Notes under the pieces: model-generated
What the model was told of the DNA's origin: nothing
Databases searched by the model: none
What the model saw: only the letters and a program-made list of their open reading frames with translations
From: Larix kaempferi
Taxonomy: Eukaryota; Streptophyta; Pinopsida; Pinales; Pinaceae
Length of the DNA: 64,000 bases
NCBI GenBank assembly: GCA_027924585.1
Contig: BSBM01000092.1
Coordinates: 12,275,501 to 12,339,500 of the forward strand
Direction: 5' to 3'
Translations under genes and position numbers: made by a program
Part shown: positions 1-9,546 of the stretch, in pieces
Layout of the letters: each line of letters begins with the position of its first letter
Position numbering within the stretch: position 1 is the stretch's first letter

Positions 1-1803
1 TGTTGTAATCTATATCTAAGTCTCAAACTAAGGATGACCTTAGAGTATTGCAAACATAGTGATTTTGCAATGTGTTGTAATGATTATTTCAAGGATCTTA
101 GCATTAAAACATTAAGGAATATAGAGGAATTGATGATTGTTAATTTAGTGGTTTATTTTAATAATAATTAAGTTTTTATTTTAAATTAATTCAAGTTTTT
201 TATTTTTTCTCAAGATTGAGAAATATAATTTTTTTATAATAAAAAATATAGATGTTAATGGAATACACTTTATATGGTAAAAGAAAGAATTACCATTTAA
301 GTGAATTAATTACCTATAATGTTTTTACATAAAGATATATATTTTTCTTTTTAAAATTATTATAAAATTAAAATTAATTTTACATTTTCTACTAAAACCA
401 AAAAAATCTATATTTATTATATTATTTTTTTACATAATATATGAGTATTTATTATATTATTTTTTTACATAATATATGTAAATACTCGAAGGACATTGAA
501 ATTTAGGTGTTAATGTGTATCTATATGAAGTGTTGTGTCACATGTTTTTGTGTTAATGTTGTGCTAGGTTCAATAATTAAGTGGTGGTGTCACAATGCAT
601 GATGAAGGTGGTGTGAGTTAAGTGGTGGTGTCACGATACTTCACTTTAGAAGGTATACCTTCAACACAAGTAATTTAATCACAAGGATTGGTCCATAACC
701 ATTTTAACTCTATATCTCAACTTTGAATGGATCATATAAATATAAGGTTAGGATGAGTCGAGAGGTATCAAAAAGCTCAAGAGTACCAATTTCAATGTTT
801 TATGTACTTATAATGTTAGTGTTAAGAAAATTGATATTTGCATTTCAAGTTTTGCTATACTTTTTAACACAATAAAATATATGCAGTTAAAATGGTTATG
901 AGTCAATTTTTGTGATTAAATGAATTTGTTTTTCATATTTCCTCTATATTTTAACTTGAATGACTTGATTCACTTGTTTCAATTTATAAATTCAAATAAC
1001 AGGAACTAAGATGCTCACAACTTTTGTTTTAATACATTAATCGTACAAACATTGAAAACCCTACAAAATATATATATACCGACGATATCCACATTAAATC
1101 TTAATCTAATACCAAAGTAATTTTCCAAAACAGACCAAACCAAGCATCAACAACTGGAATATGGAATATCGTGATTGTGCTACTTTTATCATCTATAACC
1201 ATGATTGCTCTTATAAACACAATCATATTTTTATTTTGTTCTGAATTTTCAATTATTATATTATTTTGTTTCGAATTTCTGAACCCTACCTTTTGGAATT
1301 CGCTGCTCTCCTTATGGCCGCTGTGCTCACATCTTCTTGCTGTAATTTTTATTGTTTCATTACACAATCCAGAAGGATTTAAGAGAGGAGCTTGACAAAT
1401 TTTATTTATTAATAAACAAAAAACCTATCCAACTTGCAACGCAGTTATACCAAGATTGATCTCTTCGAAAAGGGGCTGCGGTAGATATCCTCATATCCAT
1501 ATGTCAGCTTCAACAAATGATACCTTATCTTAAATGTGATGTAGATTCTAGTGAAGGAAAGACAAGCTTTACATAATTTTTTAAGAGAAATCCTAAGTTA
1601 ACAGATTTAAATTTCAACGTAAAAACAGATCGGATCAATCAACAATGTTAAACACAATATTGATTCGTACAACTAATTGGAAATATTATTTTCATAAAAT
1701 AGTAATAAACTTTGGCAATGAGCTCAGCCTGAGAGGAAGACAAATGGGCTAACACTCCATATCTAACTATTACAAATAAAAATGAAGAACCAATAAGTCA
1801 AGC
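1..1803. other. AT-rich intergenic DNA, no gene seen
   Basis: Strongly AT-rich flank with only short open frames that lack recognisable motifs or codon structure. Two short direct repeats are visible: a 35-bp tandem pair at 411-480, and a GTGGTGGTGTCAC motif occurring twice between about 580 and 635. On the minus strand, AATAAA-like sequence near 1401-1411 lies about 400 bases beyond the stop codon of the neighbouring SET-domain gene and could serve its 3' end, but this is only a guess. Confidence 0.6.
411..480. repeat. 35-bp AT-rich tandem duplication
   Basis: Two adjacent near-identical 35-bp units begin at 411 and 446, each starting TATTTATTATATTAT and ending TACATAATATATG. This looks like simple local slippage in AT-rich DNA. 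No function is suggested. Confidence 0.8.
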
Positions 1804-4182
1804 TTAGAAGATTGAACTTTTTGAAATCTTACGAAGAATAGCCTGAACTACCTTTGGATTCTGGCACCCATATACAGAATCTAAAGATTCGTTGACATTG
1901 AAGATACGTTCATAAAAGCCCTCATACTCAGGATGGACCGCCGCAATCAATCTGTAGATCTCCAAGTTTCTCCAATCTAAAAGCAGATGTCGAATGTCAC
2001 CAGGGCAAGTTGCAACCACAGCTTCTTTGACGATTCTTAGATTATTCAGATATTTCTTGTACGGCGCATCTTCATATTTATGGCGATAGCATTCAGCTAA
2101 ATTTATGCGGAGCCGGGCAAGATAACAGATAATAAACGAAGACCGAATCCACATTGAATTTACTTCTCCCAACATACCTCCGAGAGATTCCAGCCAGCCA
2201 TCCAGTTCCTCAGAAATCTTGCCCATGGCTTCTAGTACGTCTGTGCTACTTTTTCCGGAATGAGCTTTGGTGTTAGACATACCAGCTTCCAAACAGGCGG
2301 AATGAAACTTCTCATAAATACTTTTGCGAACATCAAGAGAGACTACACTTCTTTCTAACTCGCATCGTTCACAGTCGCAGGTGAATCCCCACGCCCTGCT
2401 AGCGGCCTGGCGAACATGGTATGGAAGAAGAACGTCGAAATATGGGATCGTGATCTCTTCGCCTTTATTGATGTCCTTGGTCGCATGAATGCTCATAACA
2501 TCGCCGACGTTGATTCTGGAGGCGTTTGGTATGCAGGAATGGTTGATTAGAGACGGAATCAGCCAAACGCCGTAGTAACGCCTCTTTTCAGCAGGATCTG
2601 TCCAATCTTCTTCACTGTTTTCTGGAGACATCTCATCAAACGCGATCGTTTTCAAGATACGTAGAATACCCTCTGTCCCGAGCTCCTCAAATACTCCTCG
2701 GATCACCATATTCTGCGTAGTTGTGCTTTCTACAGGGTCCATGGCGAGCTCATACAATGTAGAAACGTTACTTTTGAAGAGCATACTGCTGGAAGGGTCG
2801 AGCGAAAGGAAGAGCAGCAATAGCTTATCTTCTTTATGATCCAGCGCATTTTCTACATTCTGAACAAGACCGTTAGCAATGGGAGCGTGCTTAAAGGGAT
2901 AACTGTAATTATCGCACCTCGCCAAAGCTCTGCAAATAAGCAACACCGTCCCAGCTTCCACAAACTGGGTAGCAAAGATTCCTCTGCTGTTTCCATCGGC
3001 TGAGAACTTGATCTCTACGGGTCCAATGAAATCAGCGTCTGGTTTGCAATTGTTTGGGCACTCTTCAATCCCTACTATGCCTTCGCCCACACGGTAATAT
3101 TCGATAGATTTCTGCCTATAGAAATCAAGAAGTGGATTGTTTTCTTGGGAGCTATTACACGATAAACTCTCGTCTATCCAATACGCCTCCCGATATTTTC
3201 CCAAAGATATGAGCGATTCAATTAGTAGGCGTAGTCCTTGCGACATACTTTGGGAATCATCTAATAATGTAGAGTCAATGTCACAGCAGGCCACGGCGTC
3301 TTCGTAGGCGTCTTCGTAGCGGTTAAGTGCAATGTACGCCTGCGATCTGTTAGAGTACAATTCGAAACGAAGTGGCTCCTGATAAGGACAACTGCTTTCG
3401 GTTTCCGATAGAATTATTTGACATTTCGTGTAATTTCGGACACATGCCTCCCACTCTTCGGCAACATGTGCGCGTCCTCCATTATCAAACCAGACTTGGA
3501 ATTTCGTGGGGCTGCTTTCGGGGAACGTCTCGATTCTCACGATTGACCTCGGATTGTCGACGTCGAGCCACTGAAACCCGTCTTCAGATTGAACGAGGCG
3601 AGGCTGCTTGAGCGCAATTTTGATTCCCTTTGGGTAAGCGTTTTTAGCATAAGATTGATTGGTGCACAGGAAATTTGGAGCAACGATCGACAGAGCAATG
3701 CAATTTTCGGTGTTCGCCTCTTTCAAGACGGTATAAATTCTCCCGAACTTGAAGGGATCAACACATAGGTCCCCATACAGAACTCTCAGCTCATTCGGCT
3801 CTTCAACTTGCAAGTCAGCGAGAGCAACAACAATGAGATTACGCCTCCGTCCTGAATGGTTATACTGGGTTTGAACACCATGGAATTCCTCGGACCTGTC
3901 AGACATGCAGAAATATTCTCCTGTCGCGATTCTAGAGAATTTCTCCAGAGCTCTATTGTGAATGCTGATAATGGTCTCTCTATCATTGTCGTCGATAGAC
4001 TCCACATTCGTATCAGAGAGCGGACCAATGCCAATAATGTCAACAAGGCTCCCAAGATTACTCTCTGAAGAAGGTATACCTGATGGCCGAAATAGCATGA
4101 GAGCTTTAGCTTCAGCAATGGCGGCTGCTGCTTTGTCCTCTGCCTTCATCTCTTCTTGGGTTATTTCTGGTTGATTCCTCAT
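1804..4182 (-). CDS. TPR and SET domain protein (putative lysine methyltransferase)
   Basis: Intact single-exon frame of 792 residues from ATG at 4182 to the stop at 1804-1806. The frame is open upstream to about 4257, but that stretch has no ATG and reads as CT-rich leader. A TPR-like helical repeat lies at about residues 235-320 (N-R-S-Q-A-Y-I-A-L-N-R-Y-E-D-A). A split SET domain spans about 388-583: an EIKF...RGIFAT N-terminal block, the NHSC motif at 547-550, and GEEITIPYFD from 574. A CxCx2C post-SET cluster follows (Cys602, 604, 607). SET proteins of this type transfer methyl groups from S-adenosylmethionine to protein lysines. TPRs bind partner proteins. The layout and length resemble the plant family of Arabidopsis At1g33400 (TPR9). 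Substrate and cellular site are unknown. No frameshift or missing key motif was seen, unlike every other coding remnant here. Confidence 0.88.
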   Translation of the reverse strand: MRNQPEITQEEMKAEDKAAAAIAEAKALMLFRPSGIPSSESNLGSLVDIIGIGPLSDTNVESIDDNDRETIISIHNRALEKFSRIATGEYFCMSDRSEEFHGVQTQYNHSGRRRNLIVVALADLQVEEPNELRVLYGDLCVDPFKFGRIYTVLKEANTENCIALSIVAPNFLCTNQSYAKNAYPKGIKIALKQPRLVQSEDGFQWLDVDNPRSIVRIETFPESSPTKFQVWFDNGGRAHVAEEWEACVRNYTKCQIILSETESSCPYQEPLRFELYSNRSQAYIALNRYEDAYEDAVACCDIDSTLLDDSQSMSQGLRLLIESLISLGKYREAYWIDESLSCNSSQENNPLLDFYRQKSIEYYRVGEGIVGIEECPNNCKPDADFIGPVEIKFSADGNSRGIFATQFVEAGTVLLICRALARCDNYSYPFKHAPIANGLVQNVENALDHKEDKLLLLFLSLDPSSSMLFKSNVSTLYELAMDPVESTTTQNMVIRGVFEELGTEGILRILKTIAFDEMSPENSEEDWTDPAEKRRYYGVWLIPSLINHSCIPNASRINVGDVMSIHATKDINKGEEITIPYFDVLLPYHVRQAASRAWGFTCDCERCELERSVVSLDVRKSIYEKFHSACLEAGMSNTKAHSGKSSTDVLEAMGKISEELDGWLESLGGMLGEVNSMWIRSSFIICYLARLRINLAECYRHKYEDAPYKKYLNNLRIVKEAVVATCPGDIRHLLLDWRNLEIYRLIAAVHPEYEGFYERIFNVNESLDSVYGCQNPKVVQAILRKISKSSIF

Positions 4183-4395
4183 GAATAGGAGTGAGAGAGA
4201 GAATATAGGATAGCGGTCGCTGTAGGAGGTAAAACCTGATGGGCCTACTCTGGTCACTCGATGCTCGATCTCTTCTTATGGAAACACAGTAGATAGATCA
4301 AAGTAAAACAAATGAAATACAGAGCATCTGATCGAACACGCAATGGCAATAAATGTGCTATTAGTTCTTAAGCATTTAAGGGCATGAATGAACGT

Positions 4396-4405
4396 GCTAT
4401 ATAAG
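4396..4405 (-). promoter_or_regulatory. Candidate TATA box of the TPR/SET gene
   Basis: The minus strand reads CTTATATAGC about 215 bases upstream of the chosen ATG. A start about 30 bases downstream would give a 5' leader of roughly 185 bases, including a CT-rich stretch just before the ATG. Placement fits a plant core promoter. No transcript evidence is available. Confidence 0.5.
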
Positions 4406-4483
4406 TAAGGCTAAACGTCTTCAGCGTTTAAGATCAGTTAAGGAGCGGGAAGACCAACCTACAAATTCTAACCCCATCAGAGT

Positions 4484-4582
4484 GTAGGGTTAAAGAATCC
4501 TTCCCACACGACGCGCAAGAAAATTATGTAGGGTTAAAGAATTCTTCCCACACTACGCGCAAGAGAATTATCTAGGGTTAAC
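4484..4582. repeat. 44-bp tandem repeat with telo-box motifs upstream of the TPR/SET gene
   Basis: Units begin at 4484, 4528 and 4572 (last one partial), each opening with TAGGGTTAA and carrying a CCCACAC/TACGCGC core. On the minus strand, the strand of the gene, each unit gives TTAACCCTA, close to the plant telo-box AAACCCTA. The array sits about 80-180 bases upstream of the TATA candidate. In plants telo-boxes are known in promoters of growth-related genes. Use here is inferred from position. Confidence 0.7.
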
Positions 4583-4619
4583 GAAGTAGCCGTTAAGTTC
4601 TTTTGAGTTCTTAGATATT

Positions 4620-5757
4620 GATTTGCTTCTTTGAAAAATGATTAGAATAAGAAATCACTGTTGTTGTAATAAAGAATTTAGATTATAATTTATAATCATA
4701 TAGAATAGATTAAATTTTTATATTATTATATCATTAATTTTATTTATAAATTATATATTTTAGTTTAAGTTATATAATATTATAATAATTAGTTAATTTG
4801 ATAAGCAAGTATCTTGGGATTGATATTTATTAGAAATTATTGAGAAAATGATTGAGCAAATAGCTTTTTCTAGAGAAAATGATTGAATAAATTTGGGGTT
4901 GCATCCTCTTTAGAAAATCTTAGAAAATGATGGAATAAATCCATATTTATTTTATAATTTACAATCTTATTTAATTAAAAGCAACACCAAAGATACTCTA
5001 GTCAAAACCACCTAAGGATCAAGTTAGGTTGGCATAAGATAAAGATGATACTTCAAAGTTCAAAGGCAAGTTGTGGTAAGATGAAAATTTAGAGGATAAA
5101 GGAAAATTAAGATATTACAAGGAAATTCTTAACCCTAATATTTGTGACACTATAAGTATTCAGGATGAAAAACACTTTGTCTTAGATTGCCCCACTTATA
5201 CCCACATAAGATATCAATATAACAAATTTTGTTACAATATAAATGTGCCTAACTCTTCAAGTTTTTTGAGCACAAAAATAAAACTTTTAAGCAAACCAAG
5301 TAGTTCCTTACTCTTTTTTTGATAAATAAATCAAAATTGGTTTTAGTGAACATTAAATATCATCATCATCAATTACTTAATTTGCTAAACAAATATCTAC
5401 AATCATAAAAGATATATAATAATTAATGTATTAACAATTTAATTTATTATAACTATTATATTTAAATAAAACCTTGGATATAACTTAATTTATACAATAA
5501 TCATATTTAAGCTAAAAATAAATCTCTTAAAATTTATTTTGCTTAAAGGAAACCAATTTTAGGAAAAATCCAAACCCATTATTATATTTCTAATCAACTT
5601 TATTTGTGGTATCTTTTTAATGTATCATTTATTTTATTATAATAAAATAAACAAGGGGTGGCAATAATTTGAGGCACAAAGCCATAAGCTACACTACATT
5701 GTGCTAAATGTTAAGTTGCACCATGCTAAACGCTAATGTGTTAAATGCTATGACCAC
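4620..5757. other. AT-rich intergenic DNA, nothing recognised
   Basis: Low-complexity AT-rich sequence without a coding frame, RNA gene or terminal repeat that I can support. Confidence 0.5.
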
Positions 5758-5924
5758 CATGTGGCATAATTATGAAGTCCTATGAGTTAGCACTCTATGC
5801 CCCTCGAAGGGCTTATTAATTATAGACCCAAGTCTATAATTGATTATTAATTATAGCACAAGTCTATAATTGATAAGCCTTTGAGAGATCAAAGCACTAA
5901 CTCATAGGCCTTCGCAGCTACCAT
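5758..5924. mobile_element. Foldback MITE-like element, copy 1
   Basis: About 165 bp with imperfect inverted ends. The left arm contains CCTATGAGTTAGCACT and the right arm contains AGCACTAACTCATAGG, and between them are repeats of TCTATAATTGAT. A second copy of the same design lies at 7788-7920. The superfamily is not identifiable because no clear TSD was found. Confidence 0.65.
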
Positions 5925-6069
5925 GGATTTAATTGCTTTTATTTTACCAAATACAAAGAAAAATACTAAATATTAAACCCAATGCTTTAGCCGAACAATC
6001 ATATCATTTTAATTTTTTACCATTTAACCACTGAAATATGTATTGCAAATAATTTAAGCTACCGCTTGA

Positions 6070-7525
6070 AGCCTACATGAATATTTTCTTACCCACAGAA
6101 ACGTTGCAGACATATGTAGAATTTCATGATTAGGAAGCCTCTCCAATAAGTTGAGAAGAGGAATAAGCTTTGGTATATCAATAAAAAACTTTTCTAATGA
6201 TTTGAATTTACCCATGGTCTCAACAAATCTTTCTCCTAGAAAATCGTGTAATTCCTAATACCAATGAAATGTCAATTCTATCAAAGTACTTATGCTTTCC
6301 ATTTTGAGTTGAACAATTGCACAAGAAAGTTCGTAAAACAACACCCTATTCACTCTTTGACCATATATATGATCTTTCTGTATAGTTTTAACATTCATAC
6401 AGTTGACAGTTAAATCCTCCAATGTATCACAACCACTTTAACGTATCACAACCACTTTATGATAAATATATATGTGAATTAATTGGAGTGGAGATAATTG
6501 CAATGAGTGAAACGAGGTGTTTTACAACCCGGGAGATGTTGTAATGTTTGTGATGTAACAAAATAATTAAAAAAAATTATGTCGGCTCATAAATAAAAAA
6601 TTATGGAAAGTATTTAAAAAAAATCCATGTTGGTTCATAAAATAAAATATTATGAAAAGTAATTAAAAAATAGATATTCGTTTATAAAATAAAAAACTTA
6701 AAACTTAAATCCAGATCTATCGATCAAGAGAGATCAAATTTCTTGAGTTTAAATTTAAAAAAGAAATACACCTCAAGAAATTGGATCTCTCTCGACGATG
6801 CTTGATAGAAACGGGTTTAAGATGGATCTATGCTGGTAGGGTTCCAAAATCCACAATAATTCCTTAAATGTTGTTTTTGTACACTTTTTGCAAAAGTGAG
6901 AAATGAAAAACAAAGTGAACTAAAGAGTCATCTGCCAAATCTATCGTATCGAAAGTGTAGGTAATGAGATTTTGAAGTAGTTAAAATGGACTTGAGGAAG
7001 AGAGAGAGTGTACTCAAACAAAATGAGCATTTTGCTTGACGAATGTAAGAGAAAAGGGCGAGATTCGGCTCAATGAGTATTCACCTAGTTCATAATTGGC
7101 CAAGATTGAGATGCTAAAGACATTATTTTGTGTTACGGGACTCATCCATTTCTATATGGTTTTTGTGGGTAGATTTCCATGGAATGATGTTACCATTGTA
7201 ATTGTCAGAGTAAAATAAAAGGCCTCGAGATCTGAAGAATTCATAAGCAGAATGTTGGAGATTATATTTTCTACCTTTGTAATTGTGAGAAGATTGATCT
7301 TGTTATAACCATAATTGAAAACGACAAGTTCAGGAGAGAGGGTGAGTTGGGGAATTTGGGTGTAGATTTAAATCTCCATCTCTGAGAAAGAATAGAGCAT
7401 CTGACTACCTCTCCAATTGGGAGCTTAGAAAGGATGGAGCATACCAACTCATCTGAAAGCCTAAAGCCTAGAGAATAAATCTGAAGCAACTTCATCCCAC
7501 ATGATGATAGATGAAAATTGACCAC
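6070..7525 (-). pseudogene. F-box/LRR gene remnant
   Basis: The upstream part (about 7271-7525) encodes a clear plant F-box at 7373-7459, LSDELVCSILSKLPIGEVV then R.SILSQRWR, the Skp1-binding motif of SCF ubiquitin ligases. The downstream part (about 6070-6430) reads in one frame as an F-box/LRR-type continuation (DTLEDLTVNC, then a KSLEKFFIDIPKLIPLL segment) and carries an in-frame stop near 6258. Between them, about 6450-7270 holds AT-rich noncoding DNA with an inverted repeat, which may be a degraded intron or an insertion. The two parts probably belong to one former FBD/LRR-type F-box gene, inferred from order and strand. The stop and the loss of most of the LRR region indicate a pseudogene. 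Confidence 0.7.
6724..6795. repeat. Inverted repeat within the F-box remnant
   Basis: Arms at 6724-6747 and 6772-6795 match at about 22 of 24 positions, around a 24-base spacer. They contain CAAATTTCTTGAG and CTCAAGAAATTGG. This could be the core of a small foldback element that separated the two halves of the F-box remnant. Confidence 0.7.
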
Positions 7526-7787
7526 ACAAAGAAAAGGGTGAACAAATTATCGTATGAAGGTCATAGTGGTAGAGAAGTGGACGACGAGGGAAACAACCAT
7601 ATCTCTCGGAAGGAAATGTGAAATTAGAATGCGTGAAGTAGAGAATTGAAGGGAGAAGCATGTAATGACCTCACATGGATTATGGTGAATTTGACGTTTC
7701 ACACAGGACACGCCATTTGTAATGTAGAACCCATCTCAACCACATAAAGACAAATGTTCACATTGTTGTTGAGGACCAATTGTTGCA

Positions 7788-7920
7788 GGGCATAACTACG
7801 AAGGCCTAGGAGTTAGCGCTCTGATGTCTCTTGGAGGCTTATAAATTATAGCCTCAAGGCTATAATTTATAAGCCTCCAGGAGACATTGAAGTGCTAACT
7901 GACAGTTGTTCGTAGATACC
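7788..7920. mobile_element. Foldback MITE-like element, copy 2
   Basis: Same family as 5758-5924, with GGCATAACTACGAAGGCC and GAGTTAGCGCT at the left and inverted counterparts at the right. Its core is a perfect 21-bp stem (7833-7853 with 7858-7878) around a 4-base loop. It lies just upstream of the F-box remnant, so the two copies flank that gene. Confidence 0.7.
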
Positions 7921-8387
7921 ATGAATGAGATGATCAAATGCATATTAATTATTCCCTGTAGGTAACAGATAACATGTGAGACTTTTCTAAATTTTTGTTT
8001 ATAAATTATTCTTATTTAAAGTTTTAAATTTCGAAAATAAAAATCACTCTACTCAAGAATTATGTCACATCCGAGATGTACTAAATCAATTAAAAAATTA
8101 AAATATGTATTTTAAAAATTGTTGAATTTATTTTGATTTTTCATAATATTATATTTAATATTAAAATTGTACCAAACATTACCATGCATTGTAAAAATAT
8201 TTGGTTAAAAATAAATTAATACAATATGACTAATCAACTCTTAGTGTATTCCTACTTTGCTAACAAATAATAATAATAAAATATTTTTTAAAGTAAATAT
8301 TATTAATTATATAAACTTGTTACAATATTTTCTTTCTCAAATTTAAAATCTAAGATTAATTTATGAATAAATACTTTAATCATTTAG

Positions 8388-8544
8388 TCCCAAGGGTTAG
8401 CTCAATTGGTAAGACGTGCGAATACTTTCTCGATACGGAGTAGGTCACGAGTTCAAGCTTTGAGCCTAAGGGGTTAAACCAACCACTATTGTTAACTTGG
8501 GGACGTATTAGTGAATTCCCTGTACGTTGTCTCCACTAAAAAAA
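8388..8544 (+). mobile_element. tRNA-derived SINE
   Basis: A tRNA-like head has a pol III A-box-like TAGCTCAATTGG at 8398 and a B-box-like GAGTTCAAGCT at 8449-8459, correctly spaced. A tRNA-unrelated body follows, then a short A-rich tail (CACTAAAAAAAG). Length (about 157 bp) and layout fit plant SINEs of the Au-like type, which are copied by LINE reverse transcriptases. I could not fix a TSD, so the ends are approximate. Confidence 0.72.
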
Positions 8545-8630
8545 GATACATTAACTATTCATAAATAAAGTGACGATAAATTTTTTTAAAAAGATATATA
8601 AAGAAAAGAGCAATAATTCAACCTGGAAAA

Positions 8631-8778
8631 ATAATGTCATCGTTTATGTGAATAAGAAAAATAATATATGAAAATATTTTATCTTGATATATTACTTTGA
8701 AAAAATAATGTCATCGTTTATGTGAATAAGAAAAATAATATATGAAAATATTTTATTTTGATATATTACTTTTGTGGA
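8631..8778. repeat. 74-bp tandem duplication
   Basis: Two units beginning ATAATGTCATCGTTTATG at 8631 and 8705 are almost identical across 74 bp. The two units are intergenic, with no coding content. Confidence 0.85.
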
Positions 8779-9326
8779 AAAACAATTTACCTTATAAAAA
8801 CAATATTATTGGTTATGGTGATTTTTGTACCACCATATTTTTGGTTATAAAACTTTCTTTTTCTTTAAAGAATGAAAGCTCGTTCCTTTTAATACTTTAT
8901 TGATGTGAAACTATGGAAAATCTATTTAAAATAATTTAAAATTATGAGTTTTAAGTTTTAAAAGATAGAAAAATTATAATTAAAAAGAGATTAACATGAA
9001 ACAACTATTTAAAATAAATTAAACATATAAACTTAAAGTTTTAAAAGATAAAAATAAAAATTATAGTTAAAAGAAAATCATCTTTTTATTAGAACTTCAA
9101 ATTGCTCAAAATGCAAAGTATCACTATTTAGAACCTATAATTAGATAAATAATAAGTTGAAACTAGATTATAAAAGAAATTATCAACACAAAAATTATAC
9201 CCTATTTAGCTTTGTGAATACATGTGTTGATTTTGTCATTAGCCACTTTGTACGGAGTGGTCAAAGTCCTCAAAGAGTGAGGTAGTTTGTTATACACTCG
9301 AAGATCTACTTTATAAAATATTTGTG
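8779..9326. other. Intergenic DNA, nothing recognised
   Basis: AT-rich sequence up to the left edge of the long direct repeat. No frame, RNA gene or terminal repeat was recognised. Confidence 0.5.
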
Positions 9327-9380
9327 TTCTAAATTTTTGACAGTACAATATTTTATTATATTTAATTCAGGTAATCTACG

Positions 9381-9546
9381 GTTAATCAAAGTCAATCATA
9401 GTCAAGCATGGGATATGGTGATAGATGGTTAAACATAGTCAATCATGGTTAACTAGAGTTAACCAAAGTCAACCATGATGGAACCATAATCAACCATAGT
9501 CAACCAAAGTCAAACAATAGTCAACCATGGTTAAATAAAGTCAACT
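9381..9546. repeat. Minisatellite-like GTCAACCATGGTTAA array, copy 1
   Basis: Degenerate short units built from AGTCAACCATGGTTAA and AATCATAGTCAA. I count eight GTCAA cores, which read TTGAC on the other strand, the W-box core of plant WRKY binding sites. The matching array at 54965-55090 has six. Expansion or contraction between copies is likely. A regulatory role is speculative. Confidence 0.7.

Noticed and set aside
4183-4257. N-terminal extension of the TPR/SET protein to about 4257
   Set aside because: There is no ATG in this stretch (it opens with GTG), and the DNA is CT-rich leader-like. ATG at 4182 gives the expected length.
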